Assembly (NCBI RefSeq): GCF_000429245.1
Contig: NZ_AUBM01000006.1
Location: 317,051 to 381,050, forward strand
DNA from: Schaalia georgiae DSM 6843
GTDB taxonomy: Bacteria; Actinomycetota; Actinomycetes; Actinomycetales; Actinomycetaceae
Length of the DNA: 64,000 nt
Direction: 5' to 3'
Position numbers and translations under genes: made by a program. Below, piece by piece: positions 10,529 through 18,544 of this stretch. The notes beneath the pieces are model-generated. The model was not told the DNA's origin, ran no database searches, and saw nothing but the letters and a program-made list of their open reading frames with translations. Numbering within the stretch: position 1 is the stretch's first letter; every line of letters starts with the position of its first letter.

Positions 10529-13500
10529 TCAGTAGGTCCCTTCGGTGGTCTTCTCTTCGATCACGCGCCCGCCGAGCACCTCCAGGACCGCGGCGAGGCC
10601 GACGACCGAGGAGTCGGAGATGTCCTCGTCGTCGATACTGGCGGAGTCGTCGTCCGCGGCGCCCACGCGCGGCCCCGGGGCCGGGGCGCGGAGGGCCCGC
10701 TCGCGGAGCGCCGCCTCAGCGGCTTGGCGACCGGTGGGCAGTGGGTGTTCCTCCTGCGCGGCACGCGCTGCGGGCGACGGGGGCCAGGCGGCGGGCGGGG
10801 CATCCGGGGTCCCTCCGCGCGACGGCGACGGGGCCCGGGGGGCGGGTGCGTCCTCGAAGGATACGCTGGCGCCGCCGGGGACCGCCACCGCCTCGGACCA
10901 CCCACTGGGAACCGCGGGGGAAGGGGTCGTGTCCGCCCAGTCATCGTCCGGTCCGTCCACGAAAGCAGGCTCGTCGGGTAGGGACGGGTCGCGGGGAGCA
11001 GGCTCCGGGGTCCGGGCCGAAACGGGCGGGGCATCCGGGGCCCCGTCGCGCGCGGGCCCGCTCCACTGCGGGGCGGGGGCAGGATCCCCCCGGTCCTGCG
11101 CACTGTGGGCCGATGCCGGGCTCCCCCGGTCCTGCGCACTGTGGGCCGATGCCGGGCTCCCCCGGTCCTGCGCGTTGTGGCCGCCTCCGGGCGCCTCCTC
11201 GTCGCCGGGATAGGTGAAGACCGTGAAGGCGCGCTTGCGCCGGGACCGCTGCGCAGCGCCCTCGGCGGCCGCGACGCCCCCTGCGTGCCCGTCTCCATGC
11301 GAGCCTGTTCCGGACTGTGGCGCCGCCTCTCCCCGCGGGACTTCCCCTCCGCGCGCGGCCCCTGCCCCGTCGTGCGATGCCCCTGCTCCTTCTCGGGGGG
11401 CCCCTTGAGCCGTTCGGACAGCGCGGCCGGTCGGCGCCGACGGGGCCGCTCCGCTCCGCGAGTCCGTGCCGTGCTGGAGATCATCGGGGACCCCGGCAGG
11501 CTCGGGCCATCCGCCGCCCTCCGCAGGAGCCGGACCGGCGGGAGGCGCCGCGGGCCCGGAAGCCGACTGGACACCCGCGGGTTCAGGCCACCCATCGGAC
11601 GCTCGGGGGGCGGGCTCCTCCATCGCAGTGGGGGCGCCCGCCGTGGTAGGAGAACCCGTCGCGGTGAAGGCGTCCGCGTTGCTCCGCTCAGCCGCCCCGG
11701 GGGCGGCACCGTCAAAAGGGGGCGGCTGGGACACCCATCTGCGCGCTCCGCCCTGGGGGTGGGCCGCCTGGGCCGACGGCCCGGTCACTGTCTGGCCCCC
11801 GCCGGCCTGGCCGACCTGGGCGGACACAGTCACCTTCAGTCCTGTGGCCTCGCGGATGGCCCTTTCGACATCGCCCGCGCGGTTCCCACGCGTGAACGCC
11901 CCGACCATCGCCTCGACCGGGAAGAGCACCACCACTTCGGTTCCGTCCACGGCACCGAGCTGGCCGTTGCCCCCCACCATCGACCAGGTGACGCGGCTGA
12001 TGGAGGCGAGCCGCTCCACTACTTCGGTCCACCGGCCGCGCAGCATGTCGGCGTCCGAGGAGCTGGAGGCGCCGCGCTGCCCGCCACCATCCGTGCTGTC
12101 CGCGCCATCCGCGCGCGAGCCCACCCGGGCGCCGCCGTGGTCGCGGGCACTACCCCTGGGGGCGCCGCCCCCCTGCCGGTCGCCGTGGTTCTCGCCATCG
12201 CGCGCGCCGCTGCGGCCCCGCCTGTCATCGCGGCGCTCGCCATCGCGCGCGCTGCCGCGGTCCCTGCTGTCCGCGCCTGCGCCCTGCGGGGCCGGCGCCC
12301 CAGCCTCCGGCCCCCCCCACGCGGGCACAGAACCGGATCCCGCCGGGCCGTCGCCCCCCTCGGGAGCGTCCGCCCACGTCGGCGCCGAGGGCCTGGGCTC
12401 CGTCTCTGCGCGCGCCCACCCCGCCGAGTCCTGGGCGCGCCCACCGCGCTCGGGCCCTCGCGCCCCGGGGGCCGCCACCCCATCGCCGCGGCGGGTGCTG
12501 TGGCCCCGCTCCCCCGCCTCACGCTTGCGCCTCGCGCGCTCCAACTCCTCGCGGGCCTGGCGGGCGCCGAAACGCCCCTCGCCCCGGGCCTCCCCGCCCG
12601 AAGCGCCCAAGGCGGTATCCGGGCCAACCGGCGCGGCCTCGTGGGGGGAACCGCCGCCGACCAGGCCGACGGCGCCCTCCAGCGCCCCCTCCGGCTGCGC
12701 GGGGGCAACAGGCACCAGGATGCGGCCCACCAGGAGCTCCAACTGCAGGCGCGGGGAAGTCGCGCCAGTCATCGACCGCAACGCCTCGTCGACCAGGTCG
12801 GCGGCGCGCGACAAGCCCTTGGGGCCCCAGTTCTTCGCCTGCAACTGCATCCGCTCGAACTGGTCGGCGGGGGCGTCGGAGAGGACATCGCGCGCCCCGT
12901 CGCCCGCGACCGCGATTATCAGCAGGTCCCGCAGGCGCTGGAGCAGATCCTCGACGAAGCGCCTCGGGTCGTGCCCGGACTCGACCATGCGCTCCACGAC
13001 CCTGTACGCGCCGGCCCCGTCGCCACCGGCCAGGGCATCCACCGACTCGTCGAGCAGCGCCGAGTCCGTGTACCCCAGGAGCGCCACCGCAGTGGTGTAG
13101 GAGACCTCGCCGTCGATGGCGCCCGCCATGAGCTGGTCGAGCACGCTCAAGGTGTCGCGCACCGATCCCCCGCCGCTGCGCATCACCATCGGCAGCACGC
13201 CATCGCCGACGCGAACGCGTTCCTGGGCGCACAGCTCCTTCAAGTACGGGCCCAGCACGTCGGGCGGCACCAGCCGGAACGGGTAGTGGTGGGTGCGCGA
13301 GCGGATCGTGCCGATGACGCGCTCGGGCTCAGTCGTGGCGAACACGAACTTCACGTGCTCGGGGGGCTCCTCCACCAGTTTGAGCAGCGCGTTGAAGCCC
13401 TGGTTCGTCACCATGTGGGCCTCGTCGATGATGAAGATCTTGTAGCGGTCGCGCACGGGCGCGAAAGTGGCGCGCTCGCGCAGATCCCTGGCGTCGTCCA

Positions 13501-13804
13501 CGCCGCCGTGGGAGGCCGCGTCGATCTCGACGACGTCCAAGGAGCCCGAGCCGCCCGTCGCCAGCTCTTCGCACGAGGCGCATTGGCCGCACGGCGCGTC
13601 CGTGGGCCCCTGCGCGCAGTTGAGGCAGCGCGCCAGGATGCGCGCGGACGTCGTCTTGCCGCAGCCGCGCGGGCCCGAGAACAGGTAGGCGTGCGTCACG
13701 CGGTTCGCCCGGAGCGCCGCTTTCAGCGGCTCCGTCACGTGTTCCTGGCCGATCACCTCGTCGAAAGTGTCGGGGCGGTACCTGCGGTACAAAGCTGTTG
13801 TCAC
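10529..13804 (-). CDS. dnaX: DNA polymerase III subunit gamma/tau
   Basis: Clamp-loader ATPase, 1091 aa. Walker A G-P-R-G-C-G-K-T lies at residues 44-51, zinc-binding cysteines at 60-78, and Walker B I-I-D-E-A-H near 125-130. The conserved AAA+ core takes up roughly the first 370 residues. The rest is a very long Ala/Gly/Pro/Glu-rich linker with a short conserved patch near the middle and acidic C-terminus, longer than most DnaX. The GTG start at 13804 is leaderless (TACCCT at 13811-13816, six bases). The linker contains a 36-bp in-frame minisatellite (11090-11180). I see no gamma-type frameshift signal. recR is directly downstream. Confidence 0.95.
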   Translation of the reverse strand: MTTALYRRYRPDTFDEVIGQEHVTEPLKAALRANRVTHAYLFSGPRGCGKTTSARILARCLNCAQGPTDAPCGQCASCEELATGGSGSLDVVEIDAASHGGVDDARDLRERATFAPVRDRYKIFIIDEAHMVTNQGFNALLKLVEEPPEHVKFVFATTEPERVIGTIRSRTHHYPFRLVPPDVLGPYLKELCAQERVRVGDGVLPMVMRSGGGSVRDTLSVLDQLMAGAIDGEVSYTTAVALLGYTDSALLDESVDALAGGDGAGAYRVVERMVESGHDPRRFVEDLLQRLRDLLIIAVAGDGARDVLSDAPADQFERMQLQAKNWGPKGLSRAADLVDEALRSMTGATSPRLQLELLVGRILVPVAPAQPEGALEGAVGLVGGGSPHEAAPVGPDTALGASGGEARGEGRFGARQAREELERARRKREAGERGHSTRRGDGVAAPGARGPERGGRAQDSAGWARAETEPRPSAPTWADAPEGGDGPAGSGSVPAWGGPEAGAPAPQGAGADSRDRGSARDGERRDDRRGRSGARDGENHGDRQGGGAPRGSARDHGGARVGSRADGADSTDGGGQRGASSSSDADMLRGRWTEVVERLASISRVTWSMVGGNGQLGAVDGTEVVVLFPVEAMVGAFTRGNRAGDVERAIREATGLKVTVSAQVGQAGGGQTVTGPSAQAAHPQGGARRWVSQPPPFDGAAPGAAERSNADAFTATGSPTTAGAPTAMEEPAPRASDGWPEPAGVQSASGPAAPPAGPAPAEGGGWPEPAGVPDDLQHGTDSRSGAAPSAPTGRAVRTAQGAPREGAGASHDGAGAARGGEVPRGEAAPQSGTGSHGDGHAGGVAAAEGAAQRSRRKRAFTVFTYPGDEEAPGGGHNAQDRGSPASAHSAQDRGSPASAHSAQDRGDPAPAPQWSGPARDGAPDAPPVSARTPEPAPRDPSLPDEPAFVDGPDDDWADTTPSPAVPSGWSEAVAVPGGASVSFEDAPAPRAPSPSRGGTPDAPPAAWPPSPAARAAQEEHPLPTGRQAAEAALRERALRAPAPGPRVGAADDDSASIDDEDISDSSVVGLAAVLEVLGGRVIEEKTTEGTY
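11090..11180. repeat. 36-bp in-frame minisatellite in dnaX
   Basis: About 2.5 copies of a 36-bp unit start at 11090, 11126 and 11162. They encode A-Q-D-R-G-S-P-A-S-A-H-S repeats in the disordered linker. The length is a multiple of three, so copy-number change would keep the frame. Confidence 0.9.
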
Positions 13805-14031
13805 CCCTCCAGGGTAAACGGTGGCGGGGGCGTTCGCGTGCCCTCCCCCAGGGATTCGGGAATCCGGGCGCCGAGGACGGGCCCGCCCACCCCGGCCCCG
13901 GGGCGCGGGGCGAGCACGTCGGGCGCCGCCGGGGCGGGCGAGCCCCACCGGGCTGGGCGGGCCCCTCATCGGAGTAGGCAACGGGTCATCAGGGTAGGCA
14001 ATGGGAGCAGCTTCTCCGCAGCCGGGCACTG

Positions 14032-14141
14032 CTGGGGCGGGTGCACTGTCGCATTGGGGCAGGTTAGCCCACATTGGGGCAGGTTATTAACCTGCCCCAA
14101 TGTGGGCTAACCTGCCCCAATAGGTGGTTTCCTGCCCCAAT
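14032..14141. repeat. Nested palindromic repeat cluster I
   Basis: The 14-base motif ATTGGGGCAGGTTA occurs as two direct copies (14053, 14073; period 20). After a single T, two perfect inverted copies follow (14088, 14108; period 20). The core is a perfect 69-bp palindrome with 34-bp arms. A third inverted copy (14131-14141) keeps the period of 20, and a weaker direct copy (14032-14042) mirrors it. Confidence 0.95.
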
Positions 14142-14291
14142 GCCCTCCGTTGGGCTCGGGAGGGTTCTGTGGCGGGGCTGGCCTGCCCCTCGGACGCCGG
14201 AACGCGCAGCGCCTGTCAGTCAGGAACGGTGTTCCACACTGGAAACACCTTGCCGGCGAGCGCTTGAACCCGGGCGCTGCGTACCACGGCC

Positions 14292-14515
14292 TGTTTTCAC
14301 AGCAACACCTCCGCCTTCACAGCGGTACCGACACGGTGGGCCCCGCTTTCACAGCGATACCTCCACTTTCACAGGGATACAACACTTTGCAAGCGTTATA
14401 ACACTTGCAAAGTGACGGTATCCCTTTGAGAACTCCACTTCGCTTGCAAAACAGTCCACTGTGCCCGCCCCAGGTGAGAGACTTCCCTTTGAAACCACGG
14501 AATCGCCCGCAAAAC
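14292..14515. repeat. Nested palindromic repeat cluster II
   Basis: Five degenerate direct elements of the form CTTTCACAGCGATAC begin near 14294, 14314, 14345, 14365 and 14384. Five inverted elements follow, near 14404, 14421, 14441, 14484 and 14504. Many steps are 19-20 bases. The innermost pair is an 11-bp perfect stem (CACTTTGCAAG at 14383-14393 and its complement at 14404-14414); the next pair matches as GGGATAC/GTATCCC. Confidence 0.8.
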
Positions 14516-14833
14516 AGCCCGAGCAGCCCCGACCGGCAACGTGCGCGGAGCCAGTCGCCGTCTCCGTTCGAAACGGGACGCCGCTCCACCTCGACCCGCA
14601 GCAGCCAGGCGCCGCCCATGTCCCCGTCCAGCCCCCGATCCGCAACAGCTGGGCGCCCCGGCCTCCGTCTCCGACTCGCAACCGGCAGCAATGGGACGCC
14701 CCACCTCCATTCCCACCGCCCCCGCCTCGAAGGCAACAAGACGGCAACAATGGGGCGAACGCACCAAGAACCCTGCCCTGTGGTTCCTCATAACGCATAG
14801 GATTGACTCATCCCATTCGAGTGAGGTGCAATC

Positions 14834-16315
14834 ATGAGTAGAATCCGCATCCGCTTCCTCCGCTGCATCGGCGCAACCGCGGCCGCACTCGTGTGCGCCG
14901 GCCTGTCCCCCCTGGCCGCGATGGCCGACAGTCTGGACAGCGGAGCAGCATCCGGTGGTCCGGCGGTGAGCACGGCGGGCGCCTCGGCCCCCGGCGGTGA
15001 GTCCGCCCCACAGTCCGCCCCTGCGGCGCAGAACGGGGACGAGGCGCGACCCGCCCCCCAGGATCAGACCACAGATCCCCAGAGCCAGACCACCGACCCC
15101 CAGGACCGGGACGCCGCCCCGCAGGCCCCTGACGGCCCCGACGCCGGGCCTGCTGACGGCACTCCCGCCTCGTCGGGAGAGGACGGGGAGCCCGAGCCGC
15201 CGAACCCGGCCACTGGGAAGTGGGTGCGCCGCGGAGCCGGATGGAGCTACGAACTGCCGGACGGCACGCTGCTGAAGAACGGCGTCTTCGACGTGGAGGG
15301 ACGCCGCTACGCCTTCACCGCCGACGGGTACGTCCCGGTCGGCTGGTACAAGGATCCCAACGGCGTGTGGTACGTGTCGACCAAGAACGGCGTGCGCACC
15401 GGCTGGTACTGGGAGGGTGGCACCTGGTACCACTTGGCCGACAACGGGGCGATGGACACCGGCTGGCTCCCCACCGGCGGCTCCTGGTATTTCATGACCT
15501 CCGGTGGCGCCATGGTCACCGGCTGGTTCCAGATCGACGGGACCTGGTACCACTTCGAGTCCTCGGGCGCGATGGCCGCGTCGAAGTGGGTCTGGGCGGG
15601 CGCCTGGTACTACCTGGGCGGCAGCGGGGCGATGGCCTCGGGCTGGTTCATCGCGGATGGCACGTGGTACTACGCGGGCCCCGACGGCGCGATGCGGACC
15701 GGCTGGGTGCAGACCGACGGCTCCTGGTACTACCTGTACTCGTCCGGGGCCCTGGCCTCCGGGTGGCTGCAGGACGGCAGCAGCTGGTACTACCTGGATC
15801 CCGACCGCGGCGGGGCGATGGTCCCCGGGGGGTGGGCCGTCGTGAACGGCGCGTGGAACTACTTCGACCGGTGGAAGGGCTTCTGGGTCTCGGGCCGCGC
15901 GGACTTCGAGGCGGACTGGAACTACGCGAAGACCCTGTACAGCCCCACGAACTACCTGGTGGTCGTCGACACCAACGCCCCGCACTGCATGACGTTCTAC
16001 TGGGCCGACGACTCCTGGCAGCCGCTGACCGACATGCCGTGCTCGGTGGGCAAACCGTCGACCCCCACGATCAAGGGGACCTTCACCATCAAGAGCCGCG
16101 GCCCGTCCTTCGGCCACGGGTACACGGCGTACTGGTGGACCCAGTTCTCGGGCGACTACCTGTTCCACTCTGTCCTGTACTACCAGGGGACCTACACGGT
16201 GATGGACGGGACTCTGGGCGGGCACGTCTCCCACGGGTGCGTGCGCCTGCGCTACGAGGACGCCAAGTGGTTCCACGACACGATCCCCTCGGGGACCTAC
16301 GTGACGATCTACTGA
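14834..16315 (+). CDS. Secreted L,D-transpeptidase with cell-wall-binding repeats
   Basis: Peptidoglycan cross-linking or anchoring enzyme, exported, 493 aa. A Sec signal peptide (basic start, hydrophobic core, A-M-A|D near residue 32) is followed by a disordered Pro/Glu/Gln region to about 130. About eleven 20-residue choline/cell-wall-binding-type repeats (G-W-Y/W-Y patterns) run from about 131 to 370. A YkuD catalytic domain ends with S-H-G-C469-V-R-L, and the His near Phe-His-Ser is present. The ATG at 14834 has a GAGGTG ribosome site. Repeats before YkuD suggest attachment to wall teichoic acid or glycan. The two tRNA-Ser genes follow on the other strand. Confidence 0.93.
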   Translation: MSRIRIRFLRCIGATAAALVCAGLSPLAAMADSLDSGAASGGPAVSTAGASAPGGESAPQSAPAAQNGDEARPAPQDQTTDPQSQTTDPQDRDAAPQAPDGPDAGPADGTPASSGEDGEPEPPNPATGKWVRRGAGWSYELPDGTLLKNGVFDVEGRRYAFTADGYVPVGWYKDPNGVWYVSTKNGVRTGWYWEGGTWYHLADNGAMDTGWLPTGGSWYFMTSGGAMVTGWFQIDGTWYHFESSGAMAASKWVWAGAWYYLGGSGAMASGWFIADGTWYYAGPDGAMRTGWVQTDGSWYYLYSSGALASGWLQDGSSWYYLDPDRGGAMVPGGWAVVNGAWNYFDRWKGFWVSGRADFEADWNYAKTLYSPTNYLVVVDTNAPHCMTFYWADDSWQPLTDMPCSVGKPSTPTIKGTFTIKSRGPSFGHGYTAYWWTQFSGDYLFHSVLYYQGTYTVMDGTLGGHVSHGCVRLRYEDAKWFHDTIPSGTYVTIY

Positions 16316-16516
16316 TCCTCCGTTCCACGAGGCCGGGGCCGCGTCCGCGGTGTTCCGCCTCGCCCCATCCACCCGGCCGACGAGGCGGGGGCCGGCCCCA
16401 CCGTGAGGAGTCCCCGCCCCGGCGCCGTGGGCCCCGGATGGGGCCGTGCGGGCTCCGCCTGCCCCGGGGGATCGCACCGCGGCGCCGATGGGATCGCGAT
16501 GACCCCCGACGGAAAA

Positions 16517-16545
16517 GCCCCGGGATCCCAATGGGATCCCGGGGC
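16517..16545 (-). terminator. Rho-independent terminator of tRNA-Ser(GCU)
   Basis: A 14-bp perfect stem (GCCCCGGGATCCCA and its complement around one A) is followed on the minus strand by TTTT. It lies just downstream of the tRNA gene. Confidence 0.85.
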
Positions 16546-16551
16546 CAGGGG

Positions 16552-16641
16552 CGGAGACGGCGGGATTTGAACCCGCGAGGGGCTATGCACCCCTACCTCC
16601 TTAGCAGGGAGGCGCACTCGACCGGACTATGCGACGTCTCC
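16552..16641 (-). tRNA. tRNA-Ser (GCU anticodon)
   Basis: The 7-bp acceptor stem GGAGACG/CGTCTCC is intact. The anticodon stem CCTCC/GGAGG closes the loop CTGCTAA (anticodon GCT). The long class II variable arm of serine tRNAs is present, and the T-arm is GCGGGTTCAAATCCCGC. No CCA is encoded. A terminator follows. Confidence 0.96.
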
Positions 16642-16710
16642 AGTGCCGACCACTTTAGAACACTTCGCCGCCCCGCGCGAGGCGCTGGCCGTGTGATCTG
16701 CGGTCGGCCG

Positions 16711-16797
16711 CGGAGGGCGGGGGATTCGAACCCCCGGTGCCATTGCTGGCACAGCGGTTTTCAAGACCGCCTCCTTCGGCCGCTCGGACAGCCCTCC
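16711..16797 (-). tRNA. tRNA-Ser (UGA anticodon)
   Basis: The acceptor stem is GGAGGGC/GCCCTCC. The anticodon loop CTTGAAA gives anticodon TGA. The variable arm is long, and the T-arm is GGGGGTTCGAATCCCCC. No CCA is encoded. It lies 69 bases upstream of tRNA-Ser(GCU) on the same strand, and the two are probably co-transcribed. Confidence 0.96.
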
Positions 16798-16888
16798 AGA
16801 CGGCTCGATCCTACAGGACGGCGGGCGGACGCGAAAACCCGCCGTGGTCAGCCCCGTCCGCCGCCGTGGGGCGGGCGCCGGGCGGGCC

Positions 16889-18229
16889 CTAACCGCGCAG
16901 GCCGAAGAAGTTCCAGGACTTCTTGTCGGGCGCCGGCTCCTCGGGGTGGTCGAGGAGGCCCCGGGAGAGGGCGGGGGCCGTGGGCGGCCACAGCGGCACC
17001 CGGATCGCCAGCGTCGCCTGGATCGCGTGGTACACGTCCCAGCGGGAGGACTTCGCAGGCTGGACGCTCTCGTTGCGGGGGCCGAGGCGGCGCACCCAGC
17101 GGCCCGGCTGGCCGATCAGGTAGTCGTGGATGTAGTCGACGAAGGACCTGTAGCAGTGCTCGAAGTGCTCGACCTCGGAGACGCGGGAGCCGTCGTCCAG
17201 CATGGCGCGGCGGATCGCGACGGTCGCGCACACGCCCTCGCAGACGACCCACTGCTGGTGCTCGTCCTCCCCGGGCACGGGGTCGCCCTCGTCGTCCACG
17301 ACGGTGGCGAACCCGGGGCAGCCGTCGGTGCGGCGCCACCCGTCGACGCGGGCGCGCTCGAAGAGCTCGGTCCCCATCTCGAGCAGGTAGTCGGGCACCG
17401 CCCACCCCATCGAGCGCAAGCCGGAGCGGACCTGCAGGGCGAAACGGGCCAGCTGCATGGAGTGCCCGGTGACGTAGCCGTCGTAGTGGCGGCGCCCGTC
17501 GTTCAGGAGCTTCCCGCCCCCAGGGCTCGGGTTCCACTCCTCGTCGTAGTACTCGTGGACGCGCCAGTCGTTCTTGGAGGCGATTTTGTGGGCGAAGGCG
17601 GCCATCTTCTCGGCGCGGTCCAGCCATTCGGGTTCCGTGGTGGCCTCGGCGGCGGCCATGTACGCCTCGATCGTGTGGATCAGCGTGCCCAGCGTGTGGA
17701 CGGGGACGGGCGCGGTGAACGCCTCGTCGTATTGGTCCCACACGAGCCCGTAGTCGTCGGCCCAGTGCTCCTTCTGCTCGTCGAGCATTGAGTTGAGGAG
17801 CTCGTGCGCCCCGGGTCGGTTGGCGACGGCCGCCGCAGCCGCGCCGAGCAGCGCGTACACGGTGTGGTACTGGGATTTCACGCGCCCGTCCTCGTCCCAG
17901 GGGACGCCGTGCCCGTCGGCGTCGGCCTCGGGCTTGATCGACACCCACATGCCACCGTTGACCGGGTCCGTGAAGTAGGTGGACAGCGCCTTGACGGCGT
18001 GGTCCGCGTAGCGGCGGGTTCCGGGCAGCCCCATGAGCACGCCCAGTGAGAACACGTAGGCCATGCGCCCCGTGACCGCGAGGTCGATGGACCTGGTCGG
18101 ATCGGGTTTGCCCTCGGCGTCCAGGTGCGCGAACCCGGTTGGCACGATCGCGCCCTCCGCCTCGGCGATGAGGGCCTGCATCTGCGTGGACAGCCACCTG
18201 TTGTGCTCGAGCGAGTCGAACCAGCCCAT
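16889..18229 (-). CDS. AGE-family sugar epimerase/isomerase
   Basis: Member of the N-acylglucosamine 2-epimerase (alpha6/alpha6-barrel) family, 446 aa, cytosolic. Family features are the conserved H-T-L-G-T-L-I-H-T-I-E-A-Y-like helix, D-G-R-R-H-Y-D-G-Y-V-T-G-H, several conserved His/Glu/Trp positions and the length. Relatives act as mannose (aldose-ketose) isomerases or sulfoquinovose isomerases; I cannot tell which. The ATG at 18229 follows AGGAGG; upstream codons are low-complexity. It is divergent from phosphoglucomutase, consistent with a hexose-handling role. Confidence 0.85.
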   Translation of the reverse strand: MGWFDSLEHNRWLSTQMQALIAEAEGAIVPTGFAHLDAEGKPDPTRSIDLAVTGRMAYVFSLGVLMGLPGTRRYADHAVKALSTYFTDPVNGGMWVSIKPEADADGHGVPWDEDGRVKSQYHTVYALLGAAAAAVANRPGAHELLNSMLDEQKEHWADDYGLVWDQYDEAFTAPVPVHTLGTLIHTIEAYMAAAEATTEPEWLDRAEKMAAFAHKIASKNDWRVHEYYDEEWNPSPGGGKLLNDGRRHYDGYVTGHSMQLARFALQVRSGLRSMGWAVPDYLLEMGTELFERARVDGWRRTDGCPGFATVVDDEGDPVPGEDEHQQWVVCEGVCATVAIRRAMLDDGSRVSEVEHFEHCYRSFVDYIHDYLIGQPGRWVRRLGPRNESVQPAKSSRWDVYHAIQATLAIRVPLWPPTAPALSRGLLDHPEEPAPDKKSWNFFGLRG

Positions 18230-18321
18230 TGGCCTTCCTCCTGACTTCTTCGTCTGCGGGCGCCGACACTGCGTCGGCCTGGAACCAGGGTAGCGCCCGC
18301 CCACCTCGTTCGCGCAGACTT

Positions 18322-18401
18322 CCGGCCAACGAGGCCGGGGCGGCCTCCCCATGGGCACTTCCGCCGCGCCGTCGGCTCTGTTCCGGCCCACGAGGCCGGG
18401 G
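18322..18401. repeat. Two direct hairpin repeats upstream of pgm
   Basis: CCGGCC-AACGA-GGCCGG (18322-18338) and CCGGCC-CACGA-GGCCGG (18383-18399) are direct copies 61 bases apart. Each can fold into a 6-bp hairpin. A third ACGAGGCCGGGG lies at 16327. The surrounding 315-base gap (18230-18544) otherwise holds only the divergent promoters. Confidence 0.75.
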
Positions 18402-18544
18402 AAGCCTCGGACGCACCGCCGTGCGGCCGTGGCGGGAGGGGCCACAGCCCGGAGAACTGGTGACGACATGCTGTGACGCCCTTCTCATTCCACGGCGTGG
18501 GACAGGGGTTCCGAAACGAGGGCGGGCAATGTCACACTGGGAGC

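Larger units (their letters stand above)
13817..14833. other. 1-kb gene-free region between dnaX and the L,D-transpeptidase, dense in repeats
   Basis: No credible protein gene. Open frames here have no ribosome site and read through repeats. The region contains the repeat clusters listed at 14032-14141 and 14292-14515. It also has further degenerate copies of a GCAACANNTGGGNCGCC-like motif from about 14530 to 14760, and two GTAGGCAA(C/T)GGG copies near 13975-14010. The divergent promoters of dnaX and the transpeptidase lie at its two ends. Confidence 0.7.

Noticed and set aside
11090-11180. CRISPR-like regularly spaced repeats
   Set aside because: The 36-bp units are tandem without spacers, in frame inside dnaX, and there are no cas genes.
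11105-14110. 1001-codon open frame on the plus strand over dnaX
   Set aside because: It is antisense to the DnaX linker and core; long false frames are normal at this GC content. DnaX motifs are on the other strand.
14032-14141. CRISPR or iteron array in cluster I
   Set aside because: Copies change orientation at the centre, and the linker is the same inverted hexamer. No cas, rep or plasmid genes are nearby.
13817-14833. SRP (4.5S) RNA gene, often near dnaX in actinobacteria
   Set aside because: No GGAAGG-GCAG-type SRP core motif with a matching stem was found. Only a weak resemblance exists near 13990.
14834-16315. Choline-binding phage-type lysin
   Set aside because: The repeats are of that kind, but the C-terminal domain is a YkuD transpeptidase with S-H-G-C, and no phage genes surround it.
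15220-17472. Long plus-strand frame through the end of the L,D-transpeptidase and both tRNAs
   Set aside because: It crosses two tRNA genes and a terminator and has Arg/Gly-rich shadow composition.
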